DNA of 64,000 bases, from assembly GCF_902686445.1 (NCBI RefSeq), contig NC_062218.1, positions 134,215,241-134,279,240 of the forward strand. The letters are read 5' to 3'. This document shows positions 10,830-31,200 of this stretch, one piece after another. Position 1 is the first letter of the stretch. Every line of letters starts with the position of its first letter. The notes beneath the pieces were generated by a model. The model made no database searches. It was not told the DNA's origin and was given only the letters and a program-made list of their open reading frames with translations. The stretch is from Sciurus carolinensis. Taxonomy: Eukaryota; Chordata; Mammalia; Rodentia; Sciuridae. The translations under genes and the position numbers were made by a program.

Positions 10830-11190
10830 CCAGGTGTGGTGTCACATGCTTATAATCCCAGCAGTTTGGGAGGCTGAGGCAGAAGGGTTGGAAGTTAAAG
10901 GCCAGCCCCAGCAATTTAACGAGGCCTTAAGTAACTTAGTGAAACCTGTCTCAAAATAAAAAATAAGGGGTTGTGGCTCAGTGGTAGAGTATTTGCCTAG
11001 TATATGTGAGGCACTGGGTTTGACTCTCAGCACCACATATAAGTAAAATAAGTAAAATAAAGGTCCCTCAACAACTTAAAAATAAATAATTAAAAAGGGC
11101 TGTGGATGTGGCTTGGTGGTTGAGCACCCCTGGGTTCTATCCCTGTTACAACAACAACAACCACAACAACAACAACAACAACAACAAAAA
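10830..11190 (+). mobile_element. B1-dID SINE interrupted by a long-tailed SINE, ending in (AAC)n
   Basis: Left arm 10830-10970, inserted long-tailed SINE about 10971-11085, right arm about 11092-11150 (GTGGATGTGGCTTGGTGG), tail of AAC repeats. Confidence 0.8.
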
Positions 11191-11317
11191 AACCAAACTA
11201 TTTTGAAGAGGTTAAATTGAAAAAAAAAAAAGATGTGTCTTACAATTGATGAAAAATACAATGAATAAGTGCTTCATTTCTGGATGGAAAGGGCATTCTA
11301 AGGTTAAAGGCAAATCT

Positions 11318-11937
11318 CAGGGATGGGGATACAGCTCAGTGGTAGAATACTTGCATAGCATGTGGGAGGTCCTGGTTCAATCTCCAGCGCTGAAGATAAA
11401 AAACAAAAACAAAAACCAAAAAACAAATACCAATGGCTTTGACGTAATCAAAATTAGAAGATTTTGTGTGTCTGAACATTAAAAAAAAAATAGAAAAGCT
11501 GGGTGTGGTCATACACATCTGTAATCCCAGGTACTGGGGAGGCTGAGGCAAGAGGATCACAAGTTTGAGGTCAGCCTTAGCAATTTAACAAGGCCCTAAA
11601 GAACTTAGTGAAACCCCATCTCAAAATAAAAAATAAAAAGCACAGAGGATGTGGTTCAGCACTCCTGGGTTCAATGCCCAGTACAAAAAAAAAAAAAAAA
11701 AAAAAGCAATAGAAAATAATAACAGCAATTAAAAGTTAAACAGACTGAGAAAAACTGGAGCATTAATAGTCTTAATAAAGAGTTCTTAATAGCATGAGAC
11801 ATATAGCAAGATCAAAAGATCACTGAGTAAAAAAATCAAACTTGGGGCTGGGGAGATAGCTCAGTTGGTAGAGTGCTTGCTTTGCAAGCACAAGGCCCTG
11901 GGTTCGATCCCCAGCACCCAAAAAAAAAAAAAAAATC
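11318..11937 (+). mobile_element. SINE cluster: ID, B1-dID, young ID
   Basis: ID 11318-11420; B1-dID 11497-11705; well-preserved ID 11845-11937 (GGGGCTGGGGAGATAG, GGTTCGATCCCCAGCACC, poly(A)). Confidence 0.87.
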
Positions 11938-12250
11938 AAACTTTATGAGAAACCTTTTTCTTTAAATGTCGATTATGTAAAATTGACTATCTCTATGACA
12001 TTTATGATTACTCACTAGTAATCAAACAGATGCAAATGGGAGAAGGTTTTTCTCTGTATTAAGTTAGAAAAAAATTAGAGAAAGAAAAATTTCAGTGACT
12101 GCTAAGGGATTCACATATCACAGAAAGGATTGTAAAGTGCTATAACCTTTTAGTATTAGTAAAAATACTCAGACTTCCATTGAATAATTTCACTTCTAGA
12201 GTCTATCCTAAGGAAATGATATTATCTTTCTATGATGATTATACATTCAT
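11938..12250. other. intergenic AT-rich DNA
   Basis: No gene or repeat recognised. Confidence 0.5.
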
Positions 12251-12870
12251 TCTTTTTAAAAAAACATTTTTAGTTTGAGATGGACACAATACCTTTTTTT
12301 TTTTTTTTTTTTTTTAATGTGGTGCTGAGGATCGAACCCAGTCCCTCACATGTGCAAGGTGATCGCTACCACTGAGCCACAACCCCAGTTGCATTTACTC
12401 TTGTTACGGAATAAAATTCCAGAAAATTTTAGAAAAATATTAGGAAAAATAAACATCTTAGGAGTAGGGCCATGTTGTTAAAAGGGTAAAGGATTGTCTT
12501 CTCTGTTTTCTTCTTGAGATGGAGTCTCTTCCTTATATTGTCCAGACTGGTCTGGAACTACTGGGCTCAAACTATCTTTCTGTCTCCGCCTCTGGAGCAT
12601 CTGGTACTACAGGTGCATCACGCCAGATGAAAATGATTTTTTTCCTTTTTTTTTTTGGTACTGGGGAGTGAATCTCTGGGGTACTTTACCAGTGAGCTAC
12701 ATCCACAACCCCTTTTTTTTTAATTTAAATTTTTAATTTTGAGACAGGATTTCACTAAGTTGCTAAGGGCCTGGCTAAGTTGCTGAGGGTGATCTCCTCT
12801 CAACCTTGTGATCCTCATGCCTCAGCCTTCCCGATCACTGGGATCATGATCACATGCCACAGCAACCAAA
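12250..12870 (-). mobile_element. three minus-strand SINEs
   Basis: Long-tailed SINE 12250-12388; 7SL-derived monomer 12502-12627 (GAGATGGAGTCTC, older type); B1-dID 12640-12868. Confidence 0.8.
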
Positions 12871-14440
12871 GTGATTTTTTTAAATGCACTACCAAGGGGA
12901 TTAGGGTTTTTCCCTCATCTAATCAAAAACCAGTTTTCTTAGGTCATCTGATAAGACCAGAACACTCAAATACTGTAACTTACTAAAAAGAGGAGGAGGG
13001 TGTGTGTCATATCCTGGAAAGAGATGCCTAGGAGAAAAAAGTGGTCTTGCTTTGACTGCCCAGGGAAAGACCTCCTGGTTGGAACTTGGGAGTCTGACCT
13101 CTTGATGACTTCAGCCAAAGTGTCTTCCACTTCTAGTTCTTTTTGCAGTTGAGTGCATGCACCTTCATCCGTCCTGCCAGTTCCGTCTCCCTCACACCCA
13201 GCAACTTTGTTATAAGCAGTTCTATGGTTCCCCTGCTTAAGATCTGGGATGCCTTCTTGTGCATTTGGATTCTTGTGAAGGCCTTACATGGTCTTTCAAG
13301 ATGGGGCCCTGCCTCTATTTCTGGACTCCTATTTTTTTTAAAAACTGGATTATTAAAAAAAATAATAATAAAAAAATTAACTGGATAATTGAATCCAGGG
13401 GCACTTTTCCACTGAGCCACATCCGCAGCCCAAGTTGCTGAGGCTGACCTCGAACTTGTGATCCTCCCACCTCAGCTTCCCAAGTGGCTGGGGTACAGGC
13501 GTGTGCCACCACGCCCCTCAATTCTATCTGTCCTTTGATGATTTTCCTGTCTTACTAAACAGTGAAAACCGGATTTGGCCTCCACATCATTGCACTTTGT
13601 AGGAAAACATGTTTTGTCAGCATCTTCCCATGGTGACACTTAGGCTCACTAAGTGGTACCCCTGCAGCACACTGTCCAACTCTGCCTTATAGTTAGTTCG
13701 TTGCTTGTGTCTACCAGGGCTGGGGGGCAGCAGACAGCTAGATCAGACTCTGGAGAGGCTTGTGAAGGTAGGACACCATCCTAGTTTTCTGGGGGCCTGC
13801 TGGAAGTCACTAACTTTTCTCATCTTGCGCTGTATGTGCACAGATGGTGACCCTGAGGCCTCTTAGATTCGTGAACCATTGTCTCTACCTGGGAAATGGT
13901 CTGTCTTGGAAAGATTAAGCGGTAACTGGCTCCCCAGCAGCGTCCAGACACCTGCAGGCTCATTCCGGGCTCACGAGGCGTGGCGGGATACGGCATAGGG
14001 TGATCCACTCTCGTGCGAGTGCCCCGTGGCTTTCAGGCCCCACCAACCCTGGGGCAGGGCGGGGGTCGCCGGGTGTGAATTCGTTAGGAAAAAGTGGGGT
14101 TTTGGCTTTAGCATGGGCACAGGGATCCCGTGCAGGCTGCGGCCTTAGGTCCTACGGCTGCAGGTAAGGGGCGGTAGAAGCACACAAGCTTTGGACTAGC
14201 CCTAAGTCGGGGTGGCTTCTGGGGCAAGAAGTCTGCGGCAGGGTGGCTAAGGCTGGCTCTAGAGAAGGAAAGGGGACAGGTGGCGTGGGGAAAAGGAAGT
14301 CCGCGCCTATCCTTTCAAGCTAGCCAAGAGCGCGGATTAAAGGCTGGGGACAGCTATCTCCCGACAATCCTGAGCCTGGGACTACCATACAGTTCCTATA
14401 GGGAACTGATTGCCGCCATTCCCCTCCCCCACTCTTGGCG
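12871..14440. other. HNRNPH1 upstream flank, mostly unique
   Basis: One minus-strand B1-dID at about 13385-13520. From about 13800 GC content rises toward the promoter island. Open frames here have no recognisable product. Confidence 0.5.
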
Positions 14441-14470
14441 GGTAGGACTAGAGAACGGTTTGAAGAAAAA

Positions 14471-14745
14471 CGCATGCGCAGGAAACTAAGTTATAAACCG
14501 CTGAGGCTCCAAGTTCAACATCTGTGGGAAGGCGCAGGCGCATAAAAAGCCTGGCGGCTTTATGAAGCGGGAGGCTGAGCTATAACGCATGCGCATAATG
14601 GTCTCACGGGCGAAGGTGGGGCCACTGTTGATATTACGCATGCGCCAAAACACTGTGTGATGCAAGGGGGCGGTGCAGGGAGGTGATTGCGCGTGCGCAG
14701 AACTTGCTCAAAGGGCCTTATTTAGGTTGCGCAGGCGCCCGCTAG
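14471..14745 (+). promoter_or_regulatory. HNRNPH1: HNRNPH1 CpG-island promoter with an NRF1-site cluster
   Basis: GC- and CpG-rich DNA directly upstream of the first exon. Six copies or near copies of the NRF1 palindrome (GCGCATGCGC type) occur at 14471-14480, 14531-14542, 14586-14595, 14637-14646, 14688-14699 and 14728-14739. A TATA-like CATAAAAA sits at 14541 but is too far upstream to position the inferred start near 14745. A YY1-like GCCGCCATT is at 14412. The pattern fits a broad housekeeping promoter. Binding is inferred from motifs only. Confidence 0.8.
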
Positions 14746-14782
14746 CCATTTCTTCTTAGCCACGCCGAAGCCTTGTGTGTAG
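14745..14782 (+). other. HNRNPH1: HNRNPH1 non-coding first exon (5' UTR), start approximate
   Basis: The segment ending CCTTGTGTGTAG is followed by a strong GTGAGT donor at 14783. I placed the 5' end just after the last NRF1-like motif; the true start sites cannot be read from sequence. The intron runs to the CAG acceptor at 15251-15253. Exon 2 then begins with 32 nt of 5' UTR (15254-15285) containing no upstream ATG. A YY1-like GCCGCCATTTCC lies inside this intron at 15009-15020. Confidence 0.7.
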
Positions 14783-15042
14783 GTGAGTCTCGGCTGGTCC
14801 TTGTTTGCCGCCCAGCGACTCCCAAGTATGCTGTTTTTGCGGGGATTGCTTGGTCCCTAACCTCTGGTAGTGCCTGGGGAGCTTTGGCAAGCTATGGTTG
14901 CCGCTAGGTGCTGTGGATGGTTCGCTGAGCCTTGGCAGCGCCGCCTGGGCCTGCAGGCCGCGCCGACTCTATTGTGTGAGATGTCGGAGGAGGCGGAGCG
15001 GAAGCGGCCGCCGCCATTTCCTTGTCTCCACGCTGGCTCTAG

Positions 15043-23244
<8,202 letters not shown>

Positions 23245-23874
23245 TTGATCCTGATCACTGACTCTTGGTCAACTTTTTTTTAAAAGAAAAAACTTCAGTT
23301 TAACAGTTCTTGCAATCCAAGCTTGTGACTTATGCTTACTCTATAAGTGGGAATCAGGATTATTTGAAAGACTTAAAAGTTCAGTGTTTTTGAACACAGC
23401 AGTCGTCCAGGATGTAACAGCAAAGTTGAGTAAACTATAACTGTTGAAACAATTTTCAGCTTTTCTCAAGTTAGTTATATTGTAGGATGTACTTAAGCAG
23501 TAAGCGTATTTAGGTTAAAGCAGTTGAATTATGTTAAATGTTGCTCTTATACCACATTACATTGAACACTGTTTGGATGCATGTTGAAAGACATGCTTTT
23601 TTGTAAAACTCAATATAGGAGCTGTGTCTACAATTAAAAGTGAAACATTTGGCATGTTTGTTAATTCTAGTTTCATTTAATAACCTGTAAGGCACGTAAG
23701 TTTAAGGTTTTTTTTTTTTTTTTTTTTTTTAAGTTAATGGGGAAAATTTGAGACGCAATACCAATACTTTAGGATTTTGGTCTTGGTGTTTGTATGAAAT
23801 TCTGAGGCCTTGATTTAAATCTTCATTGTATTGTGATTTCCTTTTAGGTGTATTGCGCTAAGTGAAACTTGTCA

Positions 23875-23880
23875 AATAAA
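23875..23880 (+). promoter_or_regulatory. HNRNPH1: HNRNPH1 poly(A) signal AATAAA
   Basis: Canonical hexamer about 630 nt after the distal stop codon, followed by a GT-rich stretch (CTTTGTCTTGTCTGTG). Cleavage is expected near 23895-23900. Confidence 0.85.
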
Positions 23881-24417
23881 TCTTCCTTTTAAAAACTGCA
23901 CTTTGTCTTGTCTGTGCTTCAGTGTCATGTGGACTGTTTCTTGGTGCTCTATTCCTGCCTGGGGCGTAGGTCCTCGTCTCTTGACTGGCAGAGGCTCGGC
24001 AGTTGAGGCTGTTGTATAGATGTCTTCAGACTTCTCTTCCCTCCAGTACAACTGCAGGTAAACTTGGCTTTGGGGCCCTTGTGGAAGAGCTGTATGTGGT
24101 TTGGCCTGGCTGCACAGGACCTGATCAGTAACTTGTAAGCACTTGCATAAAGCGAAGGGGAGCTCTGCTGCGCCCTCACTGCATGGCCTGCATGTCTGGG
24201 AGGCCTTCAGGCATGGCTTTAAGAAATGCCAGAAGCAAGGGGGTGGCTGGAAGCTGCCCTTCCCACTCTGATTGCATTTTTTGAATTTTGTATGTACGGG
24301 TTGTTTTCTAAAAAGGTGTTAGCTTATAGATGGTTTTTATTTTTGTTCTGGTAAACCCAGGGCCTCACCCAGTGCAAAGGTAGCACTCTGCCACTGAGCT
24401 ATATACCTAGCCTTCAC

Positions 24418-24448
<31 letters not shown>

Positions 24449-25504
24449 GTAAATGGACATAGTACCTTCATTTTGTTTTTGTATGATACTGAGGCTTGAA
24501 CCCAGTGCCTCAACACATGCTAGGCAAGTGCGCTACCACTGAGGTACAACTGAATTCCCATCAGACTTTTTGAAATCGTGGTTTTCTGCTTTGTGTTCTT
24601 GCTTAATTCTCAATTTAAAGTCCATTTGGAAGCAGAAGTCCCATTGCCTTGCAAACCAAGTAAAATGCCATATGGTAATTTTTGGCATGCACATAATTAT
24701 CTTGTTTCATACACTGAAATGCACGTTTTGGTAGCTTGAGTTCAAATGACATTTGCTAGCAAACTACACAAGTTAAGACAGTTCTTAAAGATACAGACCA
24801 AGAGAGCTCTTGGTAGATCCTTAAGGGCCATGTGGTTTTGGAATTGTAACTCATTCCTCTATAGAGTCAAATGGTATTAAGAGTAGAGAATTAAGGTTGC
24901 AGTGATGTGGGCTTGTGGCCTTTAAAGCTGTCTTAAAATGATTACCATGCCCATCCTGAAGGTTTTCAAGCTTGTTACTACATATGGTAATACAGTGAAC
25001 AGACTCAAAATGTCAAAGAGTGTTCATTTCTTGGTTTCATTGGTAGCATTGCACATAGAAGACATAAATGGAGGGTTCTGCAGGTGTTGCTTGCTCTACT
25101 GGGAGGACGGTGCAATTCTAAACTAGTGGAGAGAAAGGTCTAGACTGTATCATGTATTTTTTATCTTAAATGGTCTAGAGATAATTTTCAGGGGAGGCAG
25201 TATGGAGAGTTGGCATTATAGTATTGTGCTAAACTTGGTGCTACCCCTGAGATCTTGGTGGGTTAGTTAATCTAGAACCAAGAACTTGTTGAAACCTTGA
25301 GAATTCCTTCTCTGTGTCCTTCAGGTAACTTTTACACTCAGGATTAAGGAACGTCTTTATTTAAACACTTGGCCTGCCTGAGTGTGGTGGCACACACCTG
25401 AAATCCACCAACTCGATTGAGGTAGGAGGATTGCAAATTCAAGGCCAACCTGGTCTAGGCATTGGGATTTTTAAAAATGAGGCTAGAACCATTAAAGGTT
25501 CTTT

Positions 25505-25735
25505 AGGTATGTGTGCTTCAAGAACCAGCCCCATCACCTGGGACCTTGTTAGCAATGACTACAGAATCTACTTTGTTTTTTGGCAGTATTGGAACTAGAT
25601 AATAGATACGTCACTCTTCTATACCCCCAGCCTCAAGAGTCTGCATTTTGAAGAAGACCTGAGTGTGGGCCTCCCTGACCCCACCCCAATTGCCCTCATC
25701 ACCTGTGTGTTTATGCTTGAGGAACACTACTCTGG
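25505..25735 (+). mobile_element. MER5A-like (hAT-Charlie) DNA transposon relic
   Basis: Words such as ATCACCTGGGACCTTGTTAG and GAGTCTGCATTTTGA match the family pattern from memory. Confidence 0.55.
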
Positions 25736-26789
25736 CCTTAGGTTGGGATGTGTGGTGCCAAACCAGGGACTGAGGGTTACAGAGTTCAGGTGTATATTTG
25801 AATTCTGAGTATAGGTGTTATCTTGACCAGTGAGACAGCTAAGGGTGAAGAAAAGGGAATAATAAGCTTCAACTCCTTAGTAAATATTGGGCATAATGGT
25901 GGAAGTTTTCATGTGAGTTTTTTTTAATTGAGCAGAGCAGTGTTGAACTAGGAAGGTATCATCCTGCTTTTCTGTGGGTGCAGATGAGAGCAAATGCATT
26001 GAAATGCAGTGACTTGGGTGCACTGAAAACATGGTTCAGATAGATAACTACTAGAACAGTTTGGGGATGTAAACTTCCTGAAAAAGTTGGGCCCTGTGTG
26101 AGATTAACAAACACGTGCTTTGGATATGTAGCTTACTGTGGTGACATCTGTGGGTTTGAAAATCTATAACTTGGAAGGTAGCTTTAATGCAGGGTGCTTC
26201 TAATTTTGAAGCCTTACTGTGCAGTTCTGTGTGGTAGGGCCCTGGGTAAGTCCTGGGCCTAACCTTGCTAAATCTCCTGCATTTTATTTGTAAAATAGAT
26301 GTTGAAGGAAGCAACAGATGTGGAATTTGGTTTGACAGTACAGTAGAAGTGTTCGGAGTCAGGGATGACGAGGTTGTGGTGCAGGAAAAGCCCAAGGAAA
26401 GAGCCAGTGTTGGGTTCTGTTAGGGCAGGGCTGGTACAGCTAACATCAAGTTAAGGAACTAGTGGGAAGTGAAGGCGTGGATTTTTAAAAAAGCAAGGTG
26501 TCCGTCTCTAGACACCTAGGTTGGAAGCCTGAGACCCAGATTGGACTGACTTGTCTGATGTCTTGGTGTTGCACTGCTACCTCCGGTGGGGCTCCATAGA
26601 AGAACTTGAGGCAGTCCTCAGCCCAAAACAGCACCTGTCCTAGCACTTTTTTTGGGTACTAAAGATGGAAACCAGCAGTGCTGTACCATTGAGCTACATT
26701 AGTCCTTTTTTATTTTTATGCTTTTTTTTAACCCAGTGCCTTCCCAAGTGCAACACAGGGGCTCTACCAGAGTCACAGCCCCTCTACAA

Positions 26790-27045
26790 TCTTTTTTTTT
26801 TTTAAACTATATTTTAGTTGTAGGTGGACATAATACCTTTGTTTTATTTTTATGTGGTGCTGAGGATTGAACCCAGGGCCTCACGTGTGCTTGGCGGCTT
26901 CTCTACCACTGAGCCACAACCCCAGTTCCTCCCCTTTTTTATCTTGAGACAGGATTTCATTAAGTTGCTAAAGCTGGTCTTGAATTTGCTGTCCTGCCTT
27001 GTCTCTGGAGTTGCTGGGGTTACAGGCATGTGCCGCCAGGCCCAG
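26790..27045 (-). mobile_element. long-tailed SINE and B1 arm
   Basis: TTATTTTTATGTGGTGCTGA and GAGCCACAACCCC, then TTGAGACAGGATTTC and GGGGTTACAGGCATG. Confidence 0.83.
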
Positions 27046-27139
27046 TGAACTCACTGCTTACGAGATTAAAAAGTTGACTGCCTGGCAGGTGCTTTTCCAC
27101 AGGTTCTTCTATCATTTATCCAATCCCAATTATACAGAT

Positions 27140-27375
27140 CCTCCCGATTTAAGATGGTTCAGCTTGTCACTTTTCAACTTTCACTGCTGTCAGAGTACCC
27201 AAACAACCATTCTTTTCCAATAAATTACACGTGCTTTATATAAAACAGGCTTTGTATTAGATGAGTGCTCAACTTTTAAGTGCACATTTCAGGCAGGCTA
27301 CAATGTTTGTTTGATAGGTTAGGTACAGTTCATGCATTTTAAGATAGGTTTATCTGGACAAAGCCCAGTTAAGCA
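27140..27375. mobile_element. Tigger-like DNA transposon relic
   Basis: GATTTAAGATGGTTCAGCTT at the left, and GATAGGTTAGGTACAG then GCATTTTAAGATAGG at the right, resemble a Tigger family non-autonomous element. Confidence 0.5.
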
Positions 27376-27594
27376 GCATCTGTGTAAATGACTTGAACTT
27401 AGATAAGCTTAAGGCCACTGCCCCAACTTATCCTTGGCAGTTTGAGCATGGGCAGTGCCCACTCAAAAGCACCTTCATCTCAAACCTTACTCTCCTGTCT
27501 GTGGGCCTCCTTGCTGAGACCTCCAGGAACAAGTGTGGAGGCAGGGTACCCCAGCCATCTGTGTAGTTGACACAAACTTGCTTTTTGTACACAC

Positions 27595-28108
27595 CAGGGA
27601 AAAATAAATGTCTTTATTGCATGGCCAACAATAGGTATTCACAAGGGCATGGAATAGCAAATCTCTTAACTAAAGCAGACAAGGCACAAGGACAGACCCT
27701 TTGTGGTATAAAGCATTGCACAAATCAAAATCTTATGGGGGAAGAGAAAAACTGCATACTAATACAAGTGCTGTAAAATAGATTAATTTGAGAAGTGAAA
27801 AATGACAGTAGCAAAATCATGAATTTACATGTGGACCAAAGTTAGTGATGTAACCAAGCAGATGGAAGAGTTTCAATCTAGCAGTTAGTTTCATACTAGG
27901 TGCTCAGCTGCCACTTGGCACACTGTCCTTCCAGATTACCAGCCACCCAGTGGGGATTTCGTTCTTTGATTCTCTTGGGAAATAAACTTCCCAAGCCTCT
28001 GGTGGTCCCTGGAGACCCAGAGTTTGGCACTGTACCCGAGAGGCCACCCTCCACCCTGAGGATGGAGGTGTGAGCAGGCTGAGACTTTTTAAGGTGGCTG
28101 GCCAGGCC
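27595..28108 (-). other. RUFY1: RUFY1 3' UTR with poly(A) signal
   Basis: About 510 nt after the TGA. The minus-strand AATAAA is at 27619-27614 and is followed by a GT-rich stretch (GGTGTGTAC... GTTTGTGTC). No SINE interrupts the UTR. The exact cleavage site is inferred. Confidence 0.8.
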
Positions 28109-28252
28109 TCAGGAGGCAGTGGAGGAGCAGCGCTGCAGCAGCAGTGTGTGGCAGTTGTCGCACACTCGGACTGGCTTTGGGTAGGAGGGCAGGGCCAGCT
28201 CGTTGCTGGAGCAGGTGTTGCAGAATATGTGGCCACAGTTCCGGCAGTGGTG
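28109..28252 (-). CDS. RUFY1: RUFY1 last coding exon: second half of the FYVE zinc finger
   Basis: Reads [20 protein letters not shown], later [11 protein letters not shown], and ends CSSTAS-TGA (28109-28111). With RRK from the preceding exon it completes the PI3P-binding motif R(R/K)HHCRxCG and the RVC motif. All eight zinc ligands are present across the two exons, so the finger appears intact. Confidence 0.96.
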   Translation of the reverse strand, partial: HHCRNCGHIFCNTCSSNELALPSYPKPVRVCDNCHTLLLQRCSSTAS

Positions 28253-31200
28253 CTAGAGGACAGGAAAAAGGTAGTCATAGACCCTCAGGGAGATGCAATT
28301 TGCACACCCACCCTTATACACTGAACTCCCTCCCCACAGTGACACTATGTAGTAATAGCAGTGCTATATGAAGCCTGTTTCAGTCTCTCTAATTGATGCA
28401 TTCTAGAGTGGTGACCCTGTATTTTTAGCCAGCCTCTCTCGAGTGAGGGAGTTACTCACCTTAAAAATTGTTGCCATGAACCTTTTGGGTGCTTGGGTTC
28501 TTTGAGTATGTGACAGACCACCACACTGAGTGCCTGAGCATCCTCTCCTCCTCCTGGCTCTCCAGACTTCAATTAGACTAGACCCAGACCTTGAACCAAA
28601 CCATTCACCAGCACTGTAGACTAACAGGGTCTCAAAGGCAGCCTCAGGAGGGCTGTCTCCAGCTCTGAAACTACTGTATGGCACTGGCAAGCATTTGGAA
28701 CTTTGGCTTTCTCTTTCCCAAAGGCTATTAATAGGAGCAGATGAAGACATGGAACCCAATGGTGGTGGATAGGGTGGTAGTGGCAGTAAAACAGGACTTT
28801 TCCCCTCCCTGTAGTGATCCCTTCAACTCCCAGTATTGCTTTGTTGTTTGCTTTCCACCCCCAGCCTGTCTCTACCCAACTGGTTTCAGGGATGCTCTTA
28901 ATTATTAAAAGCCGGTCCATCCTGGACCAAAGGAGGAAGGCCTAGGACTCTAACCAGATCCTGGAGATGGCTATACAGACGGGCAGATTCATTTGGGGCA
29001 TGTGCCCTGACTGGGGCCTCAGTGAGTTTTTGGCGACTTCCTGGTCCATAGGCACCCTATGGATTGTTTGCCTAAATTGGCCAGATTTTGGTCCTGTTGC
29101 ATACAGAAAGAAAATTTGCAATGGCCAGGGCCCCAAAAAGTGGGAAGAGCCAGGCTGGACAACTAGTTCCATAGATCTGCAGACCCGTGAGTGTGATCAG
29201 TCTAACACACCTGGTCGGATGAGGAACCAGAGAAAGGGGATTCTCAGTGGGGTGACAACTCACCCCTACGTACCTTTCTCCGGGAAATGGAGAACTCCTT
29301 TTCACACTGCTTACAGTGTGTTGCTTCATCATCTTTCAGCCAAGTATGACCCTGAGGAAGAAAGAAAACCCTAGAATTCCATTTTGTCTTGGCCCCTAAT
29401 GAGTAGAAATTAGTCGTGTCTGGCTGCACCCACTGTCCCTCCCTAATCACATCTGGTTTCCCTTTTGAGACACTGCTGTGTCTCTGCCAGATGTGACCTC
29501 ACAAGGCTGTGAACTGCTATGATCGCAGCTGTCATTCATGTGTTCCAGATGGTGCCTGCCCTCTCAGCCTTCTGGTCTCCCACTTGGCCTTGAGAAAGAG
29601 TCTCCAGCATCCTGTTACCCTGAGCCTCTCCCCTGCCCTTTCAATAAATCCCTTTTGGCAGAGATCACTGGAGTCAGTTTCTGGTACTTGCTATTCCAAA
29701 CCCTGCCTGAGACACTATCCAAAGTAACTATCTGAACTGACAGAACAGAGAAGGGCCATATCTGAGCGAGACCAGGACAACTGGTGACATGGATCCTTGG
29801 AGGAGATGTGCAACATGTAGGGGGATAGATGCCTTCAACCTGAGGAAGCCTGTCCCAACAAATGTCCCACCCCCACCCTCAGCTGAGTTCAGTTATAGAG
29901 GAAGCAACTGAAAGATGAATTTTGGAGGTTTTTTCCCAGGGAAAATAGGACGTATCTTTTATTCAGCCTTAGAGACTGTGGTTAGTGTTCCAGAGAAATC
30001 AAAGGCATTATGCACTTTTCCAATCCCTTAGGATCTGCTGGACATAAAACTTCGGTAGTTGCAAACTGATCCTCATGGCCGAGCTAGAGGAGCGAGCCCT
30101 TGGGGTTACCAATATGTGCCCGGGACGCATTTTACTTCAGAGGGCTCCAAGCAGTTCCAGGGTCCTGTTCTATGATTTTATCCTCCCTCTGGTGCAGTTA
30201 GTTGTCACGATTGTGCACTTCTATGTATGGTGGGGGATATAAAGGCAGGCATCTTAAAGAAATTATAGCTAAGGAACTTTCAGTCTACAAGGGAGGGTTG
30301 GTTTTGTTTTTGTTTTTTCCTTGTGCTGGGGATGGAACTCAGGGCCTCACATATAAGGTGAGCCATATTCCCAGCCCTGGGGACAAAATAAACTGATGTT
30401 ACCTAGGAGTTCATACTGCAGTTACTTGTTGTGACAGTTTTTTGCCTCTGACCTGCCATTGTACACGAGAAGTTAGATACCAGAAATGTTTCTGAAAACT
30501 CAAAGGGTGACAGAAGGATGAGGACTGCTTTGGCACTGCTCCCAAAGCAGAAAGGAAGCATCCTACAAACAATGCCTTTGAACAGCCTGTGGTGGAGGCC
30601 AGGCTGCAGAGCTGCCTCCCCTGGGAATGGTGGCAAGCCCAGGATTTTGCCTGTACTCCCACTTTCCCCAGTTAGTACACACATGGATTCCCTGCTTGTT
30701 CCTGTTCTTAAGTGGAATGTTGCATTCTGCTTACCCCACAGTTGTCTAGAATCTTTTCACTTGTCTAGAAGCAATTTAGGACTTGGAAGTTCCCAGAAAT
30801 GAATGACACATGGGGCTCTGCAGTGGGGCCTGCATCATGATCTCTAGTTCTTCACTTAATCTGGTAATTTAAAAAAAAAAAAAAATTCCAGCTTTCTCCT
30901 TTCCACATTTTCCTTTGTCTAGGCTACCTGTTATCTAGGCCTGTTTTAAAACTACCAGCCAATGGCAGAGGAACTGCAATCAGATCTAGGTTCCAGCTCC
31001 CCCTTGTCCACTTGTCAGTTACTGCCATTGTCAAGTGACCTGGAACTGTGTCATCATCACCACTGCCTCAATCACATTCTCACCTGATTGGGGAACACAA
31101 ATGCACATGCTCATGGCAATGAGTAGTGATTCTTATGCTAATAACAAAAATCTAATACCTTAAGTGCCTTATTTACTTCTTTTATGTCTTCCATCTTCAG

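Larger units (their letters stand above)
23900..27594. other. convergent spacer between HNRNPH1 and RUFY1
   Basis: About 3.7 kb between the two poly(A) sites. It holds minus-strand SINEs (24335-24410, 24420-24555, 26640-26760, 26790-27045), a plus-strand B1 arm (25375-25480), a MER5A-like piece and a Tigger-like piece. The stretches 24560-25370 and 25760-26630 look unique and I see no gene in them. Confidence 0.6.

Noticed and set aside
11845..11937. tRNA-like gene with A and B boxes
   Set aside because: It is an ID SINE: poly(A) tail, many dispersed copies, no full cloverleaf. The same applies to the copies at 33799, 54118 and 59890.
28070..28371. Plus-strand open frames over the RUFY1 last exon
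   Set aside because: Antisense shadows of the FYVE exon.
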